DNA of 64,000 bases from Heliocidaris tuberculata (GCA_025618425.1 CM046833.1:5166356-5230355), one strand, 5' to 3'; positions 11,390-22,752 are shown, counted from the first letter of the stretch. Numbers and translations are program-made. The notes: a model not told the origin generated them from the letters alone.

Positions 11390-14300
11390 GTAAGTATAGA
11401 CAAAGGGGTTGAAATGGTGGGGGGGGGGGGGGGTGAAAGGAATTAACGACTTCCTTTATTGCCTGTTGAGAGTCAGAAAGGCATTATCTCATGTCAATGA
11501 ACATAAAGTTAATACGTTTTTGGTTATACAGTAGTGGTACGACAAAATCCAAAAAATGTAATCATTCTTATAACGACTATGTAGTAATCAAATCCTTTCA
11601 ACCTAACACAATGTACATAATCTGTACTGCCTAACACGCCCGGGGGGTGGGGTATGTCTCATTGAGGCCTGTACGGCATCCGCGTCCATAAAAACGAGTA
11701 AAAAAGGGGTGTTTTTTCACCACCAGACGGGATCTCGTTTATGGTATCAAAACCAGGAAAGAAGAAAATATCCTCGAATAGGGTGTACAATACTAGGCAA
11801 GATCTAAGAAATCAATGTGAAAGATCTGAAAATCATAAATTTTTCGCGGATTTTCTCTGAATAGGTTATCAAAACCCCCGTCAAAGCCTCTCGACTTAAA
11901 TTCTCGTTTAGGGTGCTTTTAGGAAAGTCATTTTTTTTTAAATAAATAACACACATGCACACGCTGGTATCAATATGCCTGTATCACTTAATTTATTTGA
12001 TGTACGATAAAAGTGTCGTACCAGGGATCGAACGCCCGATCGTCGCATCTCCAGTCAAGCGACAATTTTTTTTCTCGCCAGCCCTTAAAAAAGTAGCTCG
12101 GGGGGGGGGGGGGTGTTATCAAATGTTTTCCTCCATAATTCTCTGACAAGCAAAAAACAAAAAACAAAAAAAAGTTATCAGCAAGAGCTGAAAGGGAGAT
12201 CCGTATTTTTTCTTCTCTCCAGCCCTCCAAAAGTCGCTCGGGGGGGGGCAATTTTTTTTTGCCAGCCTTCCTCCATAATTCTCAACAAAAAAAATGTGGG
12301 AAAAGTTGTCAGGGGGGGGGGGCAGTCTGCCCCCACCCTTCAGCTACGCTAGTGGAGGGCTCACCAAAACTGGACAATTACCTTTAACAACCAAACTTGG
12401 TAGTTTCGAAAGTTTATAAAGTATCATAATCAGCTATACTAACCAATGACCTTGATTCTCATACCAGATCTTAGGTCTTGTTGTCATCGTTATAGGTATT
12501 CTAGCACTTGATTTCTATCAAGGGTATGTGGACTTCACTGGTAATAAAGGTGACGCTGTATATACAGCTCTAATCTGTGCTGGTGTCTTCATATTCCTCT
12601 CTGGATTCGTGGGATGCTGTGGAGCCTTACGGATGGACCGTCGCATACTCAAAGTTGTAAGTTTCTGTCACCTTGATAATCGGCTTGCAAAAAGAAAAAC
12701 AGAAGAAAAAAAAATAAAAAATAAAAATACAGTCTACCGTGCTGAGAAAATTTTCTTTTGAAAAAAATGCCCTACATGAAGTAAGTATATGTTAAATGTC
12801 GACCAACCAAATATATTTTTGTGTTCAAAATCTGGTAACTTTCGCTCAATTTGTGGTAAAAGTTGAACGAGATTGAGTAAATCAATACCCATGTTGGGTA
12901 AAATTACCAAAAGTTGGTCGGACACAGTCATATTCACCCTCATGACTTTTGTTGGGGAATTCTCAGTTTACCCAATATTTATCGTGAGCTCAGTTCTGAA
13001 CTTCCAAATTTAACAGTGAAAATGAAAACGTTGTCGACTTTCCTTTCTATCTTCCGAGTATGTCATTTTATTCATTGTTTCTGCAGTATGATTTTTATGA
13101 TATCCCTTCTTCCAATATTTTCGTTTTAATCTTCTTCATTGTTCTTGCCATAATTTTCTCGTAGTAATTCCCCATAATGTTGCAGTTGTTGAAAGAAATT
13201 GTTTTTGTCATGATTGTCATTATAGTAGGGCCTATGTTTTCATTATGGTACTCTAGTTGTTACATAAAGTATAAATCAGGTTTTGATTAACATCTATATA
13301 GTATCTCTTTTATCACTGTACTCCTTCGAATTCTGTTTTACGAAGTATTTTGTGGAGATCTTTACATAACACTTTCATTAATCATCATGGTTAATTTTCT
13401 AATCTTCGGGCTGTTTTGTGAAGTGTGATTTTGACTGATATTTTGATAGTATGCATTCATCACGGTACTCCTAATGTTGTTTCATGAAATATTGTTATCA
13501 TGATTATTTCTATAGTATGCTTTAATCATGAAACTCCTAATATTGTTTCAGAAAATATTCGTATCATGATTGTTTCTATAGTATGTTTCATCATGAAACT
13601 CCTAATATTGTTTTATGAAATATTTGTATCATGATTGTTTCTATAGTATGCTTTCATCATGGTACTCCTTCTAATATTGTTTTATGAAATATTTGTATCA
13701 TGATTGTTTCTAAAGCCCACAGCACAATATACGATCGGTCTACGATCCGATTTTGAAAGAAAATGTTATAGCATTAGATATAAACAGTTAAACACATAAA
13801 ATATATTTCATTGAGGTTCTGATTAGTTACATAGATAGTAAAATCGATAATACGGCCTTTGCCGAGTTTTCTAATCCGTGTAATGGCCGAATCGGCTCCG
13901 AGTCGCAGTGACGTCACAAAAATCGTACGGCTGCCTACGATTTGAAACTAATTTTGCCCTTAATCCGGATATAAGGCTGATATCGCACCAAATTCATATT
14001 ATTCATATTATTGTTCAGAACCTGAATCAGGTAGCTTTCACTTGTTAAACTGCCTATATTTTAATGATATTGCGATTTATTTCCAAATCGGATCGTAGAC
14101 CGATCGTATAGTGTGCGGTGGGCTTAAAGTATGCTTTCATCACGATACTCCTTCTAATTATTGTTTTACGAAATATTTGTATCATGATTGTTTCTGTAGT
14201 ATGCTTTCATCATGGTACTCCTTCTAATTATTGTGTTACGAAATATTTGTATCATGATTGTTTCTAAAGTATGCTTTCATCATGGTACTCCTTCTAATCT

Positions 14301-17300
14301 TGTTTTATGGAATATTTGTATTACGATTGTTTCTGTAGTTTGCTTTCATCATGAAACTCCTAATATTGTTTTAGAAAATATTTGTATCATGATTGTTTCT
14401 ATAGTTTGTTTCATCATGAAACTACTAATATTGTTTTAGAAAATATTTGTATCATGATTGTTTCTAAAGTATGCTTTCATCATGGTACTCCTTCTAATCT
14501 TGTTTTATGGAATATTTGTATTATGATTGTTTCTGTAGTATGCTTTCATCATGAAACTCCTAATATTGTTTTAGAAAATATTTGTATCATGATTGTTTCT
14601 ATAGTTTGTTTCATCATGAAACTCCTAATATTGTTTTAGAAAATATTTGTATCATGATTGTTTCTAAAGTATGCTTTCATCATGGTACTCCTTCTAATCT
14701 TGTTTTATGGAATATTTGTATTATGATTGTTTCTGTAGTATGCTTTCATCATGAAACTCCTAATATTGTTTTAGAAAATATTTGTATCATGATTGTTTCT
14801 ATAGTTTGTTTCATCATGAAACTCCTAATATTGTTTTAGAAAATATTTGTATCATGATTGTTTCTATAGTATGCTTTCATCATGGTACTCCTTCTAATCT
14901 TGTTTTATGGAATATTTGTATTATGATTGTTTCTGTAGTATGCTTTCATCATGAAACTCCTAATATTGTTTTAGAAAATATTTGTATCATGATTGTTTCT
15001 ATAGTTTGTTTCATCATGAAACTACTAATATTGTTTTAGAAAATATTTGTATCATGATTGTTTCTATAGTATGCTTTCATCATGGTACTCCTTCTAATCT
15101 TGGAGCTGGCTGCTGGAATCTCTGGCTATGTCCTGCGTGATGACATTGATCAGCTGATCGATAAGAACATGTCCCATCTTCAGAAGAATTATAACATGAG
15201 TTCTTCAACTCAACAACTTTTTGATAGTATGCAAGAAGGAGTAAGTACATGCACATTATCTCTGAATGATAACGAATTCGGAGCCTCCATTCTTTTTATT
15301 ATAGTCTGGGAGCCTGTCCCGAACTAGTCACCCAATTTTACATATGAGATTTGAACCCTTAAAGTTACTTAGACCATCCATGTCATTCACAAAAAACCTT
15401 GTCAGCTCGAACGAAGCCGCCGGGTTTGGCCTCCAGAGCCCCGAAAGGGCCCAAAAGTCGGGGCAATTTCAACCCATCTAACATATGCACCAAGCTTTGT
15501 CAAAAGGATGGTGTATGACAATACATTACCAACACATAAAAATCGACAAAAGTTTCCGTCATATCAGTCGAGATGGGTTGTCAGATCGCCCCTAAATACT
15601 GGAGAATTTTTTTCCCCTTAAGGCACTTGTACCAAATTTTGTCGGAAGGAAGAAGTATGGATGCACACTACAAAAAATAAAGAGTGACAACAATTTCTGT
15701 CGGGAGGGGGTGTAACGCCCCCTGAAAAAAAAAAAGCGCCCCTAAACCACGCCTTGCTGCCCAAAAATGCTCCGGATGTAGAGAAAAACCACTTTCTTAC
15801 ATTATAACCTTTATAACTCCACTATGTGCGTAATTCAATTAAGATTAATTTACATAGTATAATTTTGAGTACTGTAACTTTCTTGGGGGCAATTTGGTGT
15901 CAAATGATCATTTCAATAATAAGTTATCAAATTGTGAAATTTGTATTGCTTTCTCAAAAGCAGTCAAATGATATTGTCAGGATTATGTAAACACACCCAT
16001 TGTCCATCTTCAAACTGTTTGACGAGGCATAGTAGAGGGGCTTGTTAAGTATCTGGGCTATGTGGCTGCCATGCTGAAATTTACCATTCATGTGTTAATT
16101 ACACAAATACTTGGCAAACTCTATTAGGGCTTAAGGCAGGAAAATTTTCATAATTCGCATATTCAAATTATATGGGGAGTTTTATTATGGCTCATTTCGA
16201 TAGTTTCTTTGTCGGAAAAGTTATATGAATAAAAGTACATGGTTACATTTGATAATTCTGTCGGGATTATATCATTTTAAGTGAAAGTGCTAGTTTTACT
16301 AACTGCTACTGTACTGATTTGTTATATGGATAGATAGTGGAGTATATGTGCTTCAGCTTTTAAAGTTATATGAGTAAAACGAGCTGTCGCACTGTAGACA
16401 ACCGGGCGCGGTGGCTTGACGGATCTCACCGAGGTCCCCTCATGGCGTGTAGTTTAATGCATGTCCTCTATTTGTGCGTGATTTGTAAAATATCGGCAAT
16501 AACTTTTTATTGTGTGATGTTAAGCTGTGAAGAGGCGAGAATGGTGATCGATTGTCATTGACGATGCAACCTTTAGGGTGCAGTTATGAACCCAGAGGGT
16601 TTAAAAAATGCACCTCATATTGGGGTGCGATTTTGAACTCCCACACAGGGGTGCAAATTTTCAACCCCCTAGGGTGCACATCTGCTCCAAACAAGGTGCA
16701 CATATGATAATAATAATAACGTAGTGTAGCGCATTTTCCATATATGCACCCTAAAAAGTTCAAATCTGCACCCTGAAGGGTGCTACTATTGTACCAACGG
16801 TTTGCACCCCTACGGGTGCAAAACTGCACCCTAATTTCTTAGTTTGTAAGTCATGTACATGCATTTTGAACATTAACTTTTTCTTCATGTACTTTAATGA
16901 AGCTGGAATGTTGTGGAGTTGATAACTACACAGATTGGAGAGGATGGGACGTAGAACAACCAAATCTTGTACCTAGTTCTTGCTGCAAAGTACCCGACAC
17001 TCCAGGATGTCATATCATTGGCTCAGTTAACTTCGATATCTATGAAGATGTAAGCTTTCGGTATATTTCAGTTTATTTCAACTCAATTCCTCTTTGTCTA
17101 CCTTTAAAAGTGGAATTCAACTTTGATTTAGGAATAAATCCTTAAGCAGACACATACTCTTTGTCGAGCGAATGTTGATTAATGTTGTTTTTGTCCTTCT
17201 TCTTCTTCTTCTTCTTCTTCTTCTTCTTCTTCTTCTTCTTCTTCTTCTTCTTCTTCTTCTTTATCTTCTTCTTCTTCTTCTTCTTCTTCTTCTTCTCCTT

Positions 17301-20300
17301 CTTCTTCTTCTTCTCCTTCTTCTTCTTTATCTTCTTCTTCTTCTTCATCTTCTTCTTCTTCTTCTTCTTCTTCTTCTTTATCTTCTTCTTCTTCTTCTTC
17401 TTCTTCATCTTCTTCTTCTTATTATTATTATTCTCCTTCTTCTTCTTCTTTATCTTCTTCTTCTTCTTCTTCTTCTCCTTCTTCTTCTTCTTTATCTTCT
17501 TCTTCTTCTTCTTCTTATTCTTCTTCTTTATCTTCTTCTTCTTCTTCTTCTTCTTCTTCATCTTCTTCTTCTTCTTCTTCTTCTTTATCTTCTTCTTCTT
17601 CTTCTCCTTCTTCTTCTTCTCCTTCTTCTTCTTTATCTTCTTCTTCTTCTTCATCTTCTTCTTCTTCTTCTTTATCTTCTTCTTCTTCTTCTTCTTCTTC
17701 ATCATCTTATTATTATTATTATTCTTCTCCTTCTTCTTCTTTATCTTCTTCTTCTTCTTCTTCTTCTTCTCCTTCTTCTTCTTCTTCTCCTTCTTCTTCT
17801 TTATCTTCTTCTTCTTCTTCTTCTTCTTCTTCTTCTTCTTCTTCTTCTTCTTCTTCATCTTCTTCTTCTTCTTCTTCTTCTTCTTCTTCTTCTTCTTCTT
17901 CTTCTTCTTCTTCTTCTTCTTCTTCTTCTTCTTCTTCTTCTTCTTCTTCTTCTTCTTCTTCTTCTTCTTCTTCTTCTTCTTCTTCTTCTTCTTCTTCTTC
18001 TTCTTCTTCTTCTTCTTCTTCTTCTTCTTCTTCTTCTTCTTCTTCTTCTTCTTTTGCCACAATAACTCTTTCAGGGCTGTGCCTGAGCTCAGCGTTTACG
18101 TTAAATGAGTTGTCATTTTTTCATTATCCATGTGAGAAATGGATATTTGTTTTGTTTAAAATCTTTACATGCATTAGAATAAATATATATACAGAAACTG
18201 ATCATATAATCAATACTAGTACTGATGTTAACAATACCGACAAAGAAACTTTAAATTTTGAAAATCTCTGACGAGCATCTGGGGTGCAATATAGCTCGTT
18301 GCGGGCGGGTGTGGTGGCCCGTCGCTGGGTGCTGGGAGATGTTTTTTTATCTTTCTTCTTCTTCTTCTTCTTCTCCTTCTTCTTCTTCTTCTGCATATTG
18401 ATAAAATGTTCTATTCATTTATGCCGAAATGCTGACATCATAATCCTGTTACGTTGGTTTATACGTGATTACTGTATTATATGTTTTTTCTTATGTAGTG
18501 CGTTGCGTTAAGCCATCGGTAAAAATTGAGAATAAAAAATCATGTCAGCACTTCGGAATATATGCTTCAGAAATTGCCATGGCGTACAGGAAATGTTTAT
18601 TTACCCTAAAAATGTGAATTATTATATTATTGCTGTAATGAAAGTGACAAAGCCATCCAATACTATTTCTTCGATTTTGATTACTGTAACACAATAATTT
18701 TATTTATATTCATTTATATACTCATATTGCTGTATCATGCATTGCTCGTTCTTACTATTTTCAAAGACTATTTCAAATATTATATCATTACTCTTTGGAG
18801 CCTATAACTCACAAGCGTAGCTTCCTCCTTAGGCTCCTCAATATTTCATTATTATTATAGCCCAGTCTGCTCAATTAATATTGCATGCAAACGCATAGAT
18901 ATGAGGTACTCACCTTCTTTTATTTTCTCTGACAATATATCTCTTGTTTGTTCGTATCATTTATCTTGTTTGTACCAATAATTGTTTGTACCCATTTACA
19001 TGTATACTGTAAAAAACACACATTGTAAATGTGAAATATGAAACAATAAACTGAAACTGAAAACTGAAACATATTTTAATACTCCAAACTGCATTTTGTC
19101 AAGTACTTACACGATCTCCGATTAGTAAGTCTTGTTTTGTTTTGGTTTTTACCTCAGCCTTGTTCCACCGTGATCAAAGATCTTCTTTTTGATAACATGG
19201 ACGTCATTGCAGGACTGGCCATTGGTAGTGCTGTTTTTGAGGTTAGAACATGGATGTAAACTTGGGTTTTACTTTTACAATATGCAATTTCCACTATACG
19301 CATTATTATAGATTTAAGGATGCATTCCAGACCTCTTGCAAGGGATAAAAAAAAAAAAAAACTTGTTAGAATTTGTTCGACATACCACTTGAATGACCAG
19401 CGCATGCAGAAAATGTACTGTTTTAGAGCTTGTGCTATGGAGTGAGAAAAGTGACAAGATTGCAAATTTGGCCTTAATTAGTTTTTGCCAATAATGTCAA
19501 TGATCCGACTTAATAAGCAAATTTTATCATTGTTTGCACTACTTCAGGACTACATGAAAAAGTTATAATCACGAAGAGTGTGTTTATGGAGTAAGAACAA
19601 ACATGACAAACATAACAGCAATAACAACAAGAAAGGAACATCACAAAATGTTTAATGCAGTGGCATAAGGAGACACGTGACCCCCCCCCCCCCCCCCCTC
19701 CTCAATCAATACAGGGAAATGGGAAAAGAGAGAGAAAACAAAAAGAAATGGAGACGCGAGAGCAACGTGGAAAGAAGTGATAGGACACCCTCCCTTCGTT
19801 AATTTACATTTCATCCACTTAGGCATATAGTAAGACAAGTGCGGCGGTGCCCCTACCCCCTACCCCCTACCCCCATGATGCCAGTACCCCTCCAACGGCT
19901 GGGCCCATATTACGCCACTGGTAGAGTGTGAGGTTTAGGGTTTCAAATTCCTCTATTGACTGGAGAATGAATTTGGGTTATAGGTAATCTGTAACTTTGA
20001 GCTGCATGGCCTAAATGCTATCAGTGTATGTAATAATATTGTAAAGATGAAGCCCCGAAAAATGCATGTTAAACGCATCATCATGTGCTTCACAAAAAGT
20101 TAGAATATGCAAATGACCGGAAATATGCCAAACCTTTTCTCCTCATAGATTACGGTGTTAAGCTAAAGCATACCCCACTACGGTTTCATGAATGGCAGTA
20201 TTCGACCATAGATATCTTGAAAATAACAAGTCATCATTATATTGTAAAACCTTTATATTCCTGGCTGTTTATTTATCCTTCTGAACACCATTATAAAACA

Positions 20301-20736
20301 CAAACATCAAATTTCAACAGTTTACTAAATCAAACCTCCGCAAAGTTACCGATTACCTTTAACCATCATCATTATATAGATGTTGTCTCTGGGTGGTGAT
20401 TGGAGCCAGTTCTCCATCACAAAACCGCTGCCGGTTTTCATTCTATGTCGATTGTGGTACGATATCAGATACAACTGAAGTTTTTATTAATCAACAAGAC
20501 AAGATGAAATTTCATTTATCATGATTATCATAGCGACTAAATAAAAGTAATAGAAGATTCCTTGTACGCAAACCTTTATCCAGTTGACATGTGATTTTAT
20601 TATCATTTTCTTGCCGTTTCAGATCATTGGCATCTCATTAGCATGCTGTCTTAGGAGACAGATCAAGGCTAACCTTGAAGCCATAGGAAACGCGATCAGG
20701 CGATTCGATCAGCGGCCCCGAAGATTAAATTATTGA
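11321..20736 (+). CDS. Tetraspanin, six exons, complete
   Basis: Coding exons are 11321-11389, 12468-12656, 15070-15240, 16903-17049, 19158-19241 and 20623-20736. All introns are GT..AG and phase 0, giving 257 residues. Four hydrophobic segments are seen at roughly 14-40, 54-77, 87-107 and 207-230. After the second comes the family signature GCCGALR. The large extracellular loop holds CCG (146-148), PSSCC (167-171), C179 and C194, the six-cysteine pattern. It also has N-x-S/T sites (NMS twice, NYT). Juxtamembrane cysteines C228-C229 are likely palmitoylated. Tetraspanins organise membrane microdomains and partner receptors. I cannot assign an orthologue. Introns 2 and 4 are loaded with satellite and GAA/TTC repeat. 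A decayed copy of the last exon sits about 15.9 kb upstream. Confidence 0.9.
11860..12360. repeat. Diverged tandem G-run and C-run repeat in intron 1
   Basis: Two to three related units each carry a GCCAGCCCTCC- or GCCAGCCTTCC-like block, a long G run and CCTCCATAATTCTC. They resemble the stretch at 10170-10320. Around 12020-12060 (minus strand) there is a GTTCGATCCC word reminiscent of a tRNA B box, so a SINE scrap is possible but unproven. Confidence 0.35.
12468..12656 (+). CDS. Tetraspanin exon 2
   Basis: Encodes residues 24-86: the rest of the first membrane segment, the small extracellular loop and the second membrane segment ending GCCGALRMDRR. The acceptor is CATACCAG and the donor is GTAAGT. 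Confidence 0.9.
13440..15069 (+). repeat. Satellite copied from the exon 3 splice-acceptor edge
   Basis: About 67-bp monomers carry TTTCT(A/G)TAG or TTTCTAAAG followed by TATGCTTTCATCATG and a T-rich tail. From about 14270 they form an exact 200-bp higher-order unit of three monomers, with phase points at 14269, 14469, 14669, 14869 and finally 15069. The last unit runs straight into exon 3, whose first ~33 coding bases are the repeat sequence. Copies before 14128 are more diverged and are split by a Harbinger-like MITE. Using an upstream acceptor would hit an in-frame stop within the next unit. Confidence 0.85.
13714..14124 (+). mobile_element. Harbinger-like MITE, copy 1 (inside satellite)
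   Basis: A 411-bp element with inverted termini AGCCCACAGCAC..GTGCGGTGGGCT, followed by ACGATCGGTCTACGATCCGAT-like subterminal repeats. It is flanked by TAA at 13711-13713 and 14125-14127. Removing the element and one TAA restores the satellite word TTTCTAAAGTATGC. A 3-bp TWA duplication is characteristic of PIF/Harbinger. It has no coding capacity. Confidence 0.8.
15070..15240 (+). CDS. Tetraspanin exon 3
   Basis: Encodes residues 87-143: YAFIMVLLLILELAAGISGYV (third membrane segment) and the first part of the large loop, with two NMS glycosylation sites. The acceptor is GTTTCTATAG and the donor is GTAAGT. Its first ~33 bases are shared with the upstream satellite; sequence from GAGCTGGCTGC on is unique. 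Confidence 0.9.
15241..16560. other. Intron 3, unremarkable part
   Basis: No gene or clear element was recognised. A GC-richer block at 15400-15480 and 15690-15780 looks like a diverged dispersed repeat, but no termini could be set. Confidence 0.4.
16562..16835. repeat. Cluster of GGGTGCA/TGCACCC inverted motifs
   Basis: About ten GGTGCA or TGCACC words occur in both orientations within 270 bp, for example GGGTGCAGTTATGAACCC near the start and GGGTGCAAAACTGCACCC at the end. Many short stems are possible. It lies in intron 3 just upstream of exon 4. Confidence 0.65.
16903..17049 (+). CDS. Tetraspanin exon 4
   Basis: Encodes residues 144-192 of the large extracellular loop: LECCGVDNYTDW with the invariant CCG, then PSSCC and GC. 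The acceptor TTTAATGAAG has a weak pyrimidine tract. The donor is GTAAGC. Confidence 0.9.
17195..18054 (+). repeat. Intronic GAA/TTC repeat, ~860 bp
   Basis: Almost pure TTC on the transcribed-sense strand, interrupted by TTTATC, CTCC, CATC and two ATT runs (17420-17431, 17708-17722). The last ~200 bp are uninterrupted. Long apparent open frames in every register (poly-Leu, poly-Phe, poly-Lys, poly-Glu) are artefacts. It sits in tetraspanin intron 4. Confidence 0.95.
18345..18392 (+). repeat. Second short TTC repeat
   Basis: A 45-bp TTC-rich tract lies 290 bp downstream of the large GAA/TTC array, in the same intron and orientation. Confidence 0.9.
19158..19241 (+). CDS. Tetraspanin exon 5
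   Basis: Encodes residues 193-220 (PCSTVIKDLLFDNMDV...), holding the sixth loop cysteine and the first half of the fourth membrane segment. The acceptor is TTTTTACCTCAG. The donor is a less usual GTTAGA. Confidence 0.85.
19659..19920. mobile_element. hAT-like MITE with CAGTGGC..GCCACTG ends
   Basis: The left end is CAGTGGCATAAGGAG and the right end is TTACGCCACTG. The interior has poly-C and CCCCTAC repeats. The flanking octamers GTTTAATG and GTAGAGTG share only five positions, so the target duplication is decayed or misjudged. It lies in tetraspanin intron 5. Confidence 0.5.
20623..20736 (+). CDS. Tetraspanin exon 6, terminal
   Basis: Encodes residues 221-257: IIGISLACCLRRQ, then a basic cytoplasmic tail ending RPRRLNY and TGA. 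The acceptor is TTGCCGTTTCAG. No canonical AATAAA was found in the next 250 bp. Confidence 0.9.
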   Translation: MIGISLACCLRRQIKANLEAIGNAIRRFDQRPRRLNY

Positions 20737-20929
20737 GAAATTTTAGAGACATTTTAGAAAAATGGTGTAATATGCATTGAGTCGCTTTTATCAAATATCC
20801 AAGGTGTCTTATTATGTAGCGTCTTAATATCACTAAGTCTTATTTTATGTGTACCCTAGTGACGCAAATTTTCCAATTTGAAGTGCATCACCTAGTTGTG
20901 TTTGCACAATCGATATCTACCAGTGGATC

Positions 20930-21545
20930 AGAGCGCATTTGAAGAGAGAGTTGTGACACGCGCATAATAAGCCTACTCGTACGCGGTCTTAAGGCCATCG
21001 CACACCTAACGATCGGTCTGCGATCCGATTTGTGAAATAAATCGCTATGGCATTTAATATTGGCATTTTAACAAATGAAATCTACCCTATTCAGGTTCTG
21101 AAAAGTAATATGAATATACTAAACATAGGGTTTTGGTCAGTTGTCAGCTTTCTACAGGGAGTAAGGGCAAAATTAGTTTCAAATCGTAGGCATCACTACG
21201 ACTCGGAGCCGATTTGGCCATTCTACCGACTAGAAAACTCGGCAAAGGCCGTGTTATCGATTTTACTATCTGTATGACTATTCAGACCCTCAATCAAAAG
21301 TATTTTTCGTTTTTAAATGATTTGTCAAATGATATTACATTTTCTTCTGAAATCGGATCGCAGACCGATCGTAAGGTGCGCGTTGGCCTTTAGTTTACAA
21401 TATGGCGGATCATGGAGCTCCCAATACTTCCCTTTCACGTACATTCTCTATGGGAGGGAACTATTTGAAGGACCATGAAATGACTGACCAATCAGAAGCG
21501 ACCTCCAGTGCCACGACTCTCTGTATGTATAACTCTGGAGTGGAT
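20930..21545 (+). repeat. Dispersed repeat interrupted by a Harbinger-like MITE
   Basis: Outside 20992-21389 the sequence matches the reverse complement of 48870-49110. Landmarks are AGAGAGTTGTGACACGCGCAT, ATGGCGGATCATGGAGCT, GACTGACCAATCAGAAGCGA and GACTCTCTGTATG. The 48.9-kb copy lacks the MITE and so serves as an empty site. Confidence 0.75.
20992..21389 (-). mobile_element. Harbinger-like MITE, copy 2
   Basis: A 398-bp element in the opposite orientation to copies 1 and 3. The ends are AGGCCATCGCACACC and GTGCGCGTTGGCCT, with TTA at both flanks (20989-20991 and 21390-21392). The boundaries are confirmed by the uninterrupted sequence at the related site near 49040. Confidence 0.85.
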
Positions 21546-21842
21546 AAAATAACGCCCTCTACGTTTGATGCGACCTATGGCGCGACAGTCGCCATGTCTG
21601 GCCGGGCTCGCAGAAAAACACCGCTGCAGTATAGGCCTACTGTTTCAATACAATTTTATGCATTTTAGAATCGTGAACTGTGAAGTCTTAGCTAGTCTAC
21701 TCCTGGATGTGTATTGTGTGCGTAACATCCCTTGATTTTCAACAAAATCAAACCAATTTTATACTCATGCAAACACACTACGTGGGACACATTATACTGT
21801 GTTCTGTCCCACTGTACTCTTATGCAAAAGATACGAGATTTG

Positions 21843-22385
21843 ATTTTTTTTTATTTTTAAAAAGACATTAGGCAAAGTTATTTAGTATGATTTGTACAGA
21901 GCTAAAAACTGGAGGCTTTCGGGAGTTGCAGAATATCATGTAGTTACATTTCTTGTAGTTGATTGTTAACTTATTAGCAGCAAACCAATCGCAAACTTTC
22001 AATAAATCAGTGTTTTCAGTTTTATATAAAACATCAAGATTTTTATGAGAATATAGTAAATTTGTATCATCAGAGTAAAGAATAAAAGATAGTAGATTGA
22101 ATGATCGGTAAATGTCATTTACAAACAAAATGAAAAGAAGGGGCCAAACAGAGAGCCCCGGGGAACACCTCTTGTAATTTCCTTAAAGTCTGATTGGGGA
22201 AAATTGTCAGTGGTACACTGATGACGATTATGAAGGTAGATATAAAAAAGATCGTGTGCAGTCCCACGAATGCCATGATGATTAAGCCTAGATAGTAAAA
22301 TGTTGTGGTTAATAGTGTCAAATGCATTTGACAGATCAATAAATACACCGATAGCGAATTCGTAAGGATAAACTCGTTTTGCCTA
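21843..22385 (-). pseudogene. LINE reverse-transcriptase fragment, frameshifted
   Basis: Read on the minus strand: AFDTINHNILLSRLNHHGIRG, then ITRGVPRGSLFGP. After a frameshift near 22130 come FVNDIYRSF and FILYSDDTNLLYS. Then come WFAANKLTINYKKCNYMIF. These are the palm blocks of non-LTR reverse transcriptases (D of AFD; Q-to-R change in GVPQG; YSDD in place of (F/Y)ADD). The frameshift and missing ends show it is dead. Confidence 0.85.
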
Positions 22386-22426
22386 TTTGTGCAATTAATT
22401 AGTGAAAAAGACTTTGTGCTTACACA

Positions 22427-22690
22427 GTAGAGGTTACACGAGGAATTATGAGGAATTTGAGAGAAGATACAGAACTGGGCCAATTTCATCCAAGTGATAT
22501 GAAATTTGGATTCATATGTGCGTGTTTGTGTAGGTGAAGTATATGTTTTGAATGGAAGCCAGACAAAAATTTCTATGGAGTCAGCATATGAATTTTGATT
22601 TTGCGGCCGTATAATTTTATGATATGCAAACAGATTGCTTCATTTATGACCATATACCTTGGCCCATCACAGCCCAATTAATCATTATGC
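22427..22690 (+). repeat. Dispersed or duplicated segment, copy 2
   Basis: Matches 6725-7200 in order (AGAGGTTACACGA, TATGTTTTGAATGGAAGCC, GGAGTCAGCATATGAATT, ACAGCCCAATTA). Copy 1 has extra sequence in the middle. Confidence 0.55.
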
Positions 22691-22752
22691 TAAAGATTAT
22701 TATTAGCTTTCTTGTATATCTTCATCAATTTAAGCATTTATACAAATTACCC

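Noticed and set aside
12010..12060. Possible tRNA gene from GTTCGATCCC on the minus strand
   Set aside because: No acceptor-stem pairing or A box could be set; at most a SINE remnant.
14212..15039. Series of ~85-residue frames repeating every 200 bp (MYHDCFYSLFHHET-type)
   Set aside because: These are products of the exon-edge satellite; each ends at the next unit, and the real coding use is only the final unit in exon 3.
16396..16440. CCGGGCGCGGTGGC, resembling a primate Alu start
   Set aside because: A short chance match. The rest has no Alu or 7SL similarity, and the genome is clearly not primate.
17142..18108. Very long open frames encoding poly-Lys, poly-Leu, poly-Phe or poly-Glu
   Set aside because: They are registers of the intronic GAA/TTC repeat, present on both strands at once, with no start context or flanking coding signal.
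20085..20399. Plus-strand 104-residue frame in tetraspanin intron 5
   Set aside because: No start context, no homology I recognise, and it is inside a well-defined intron.
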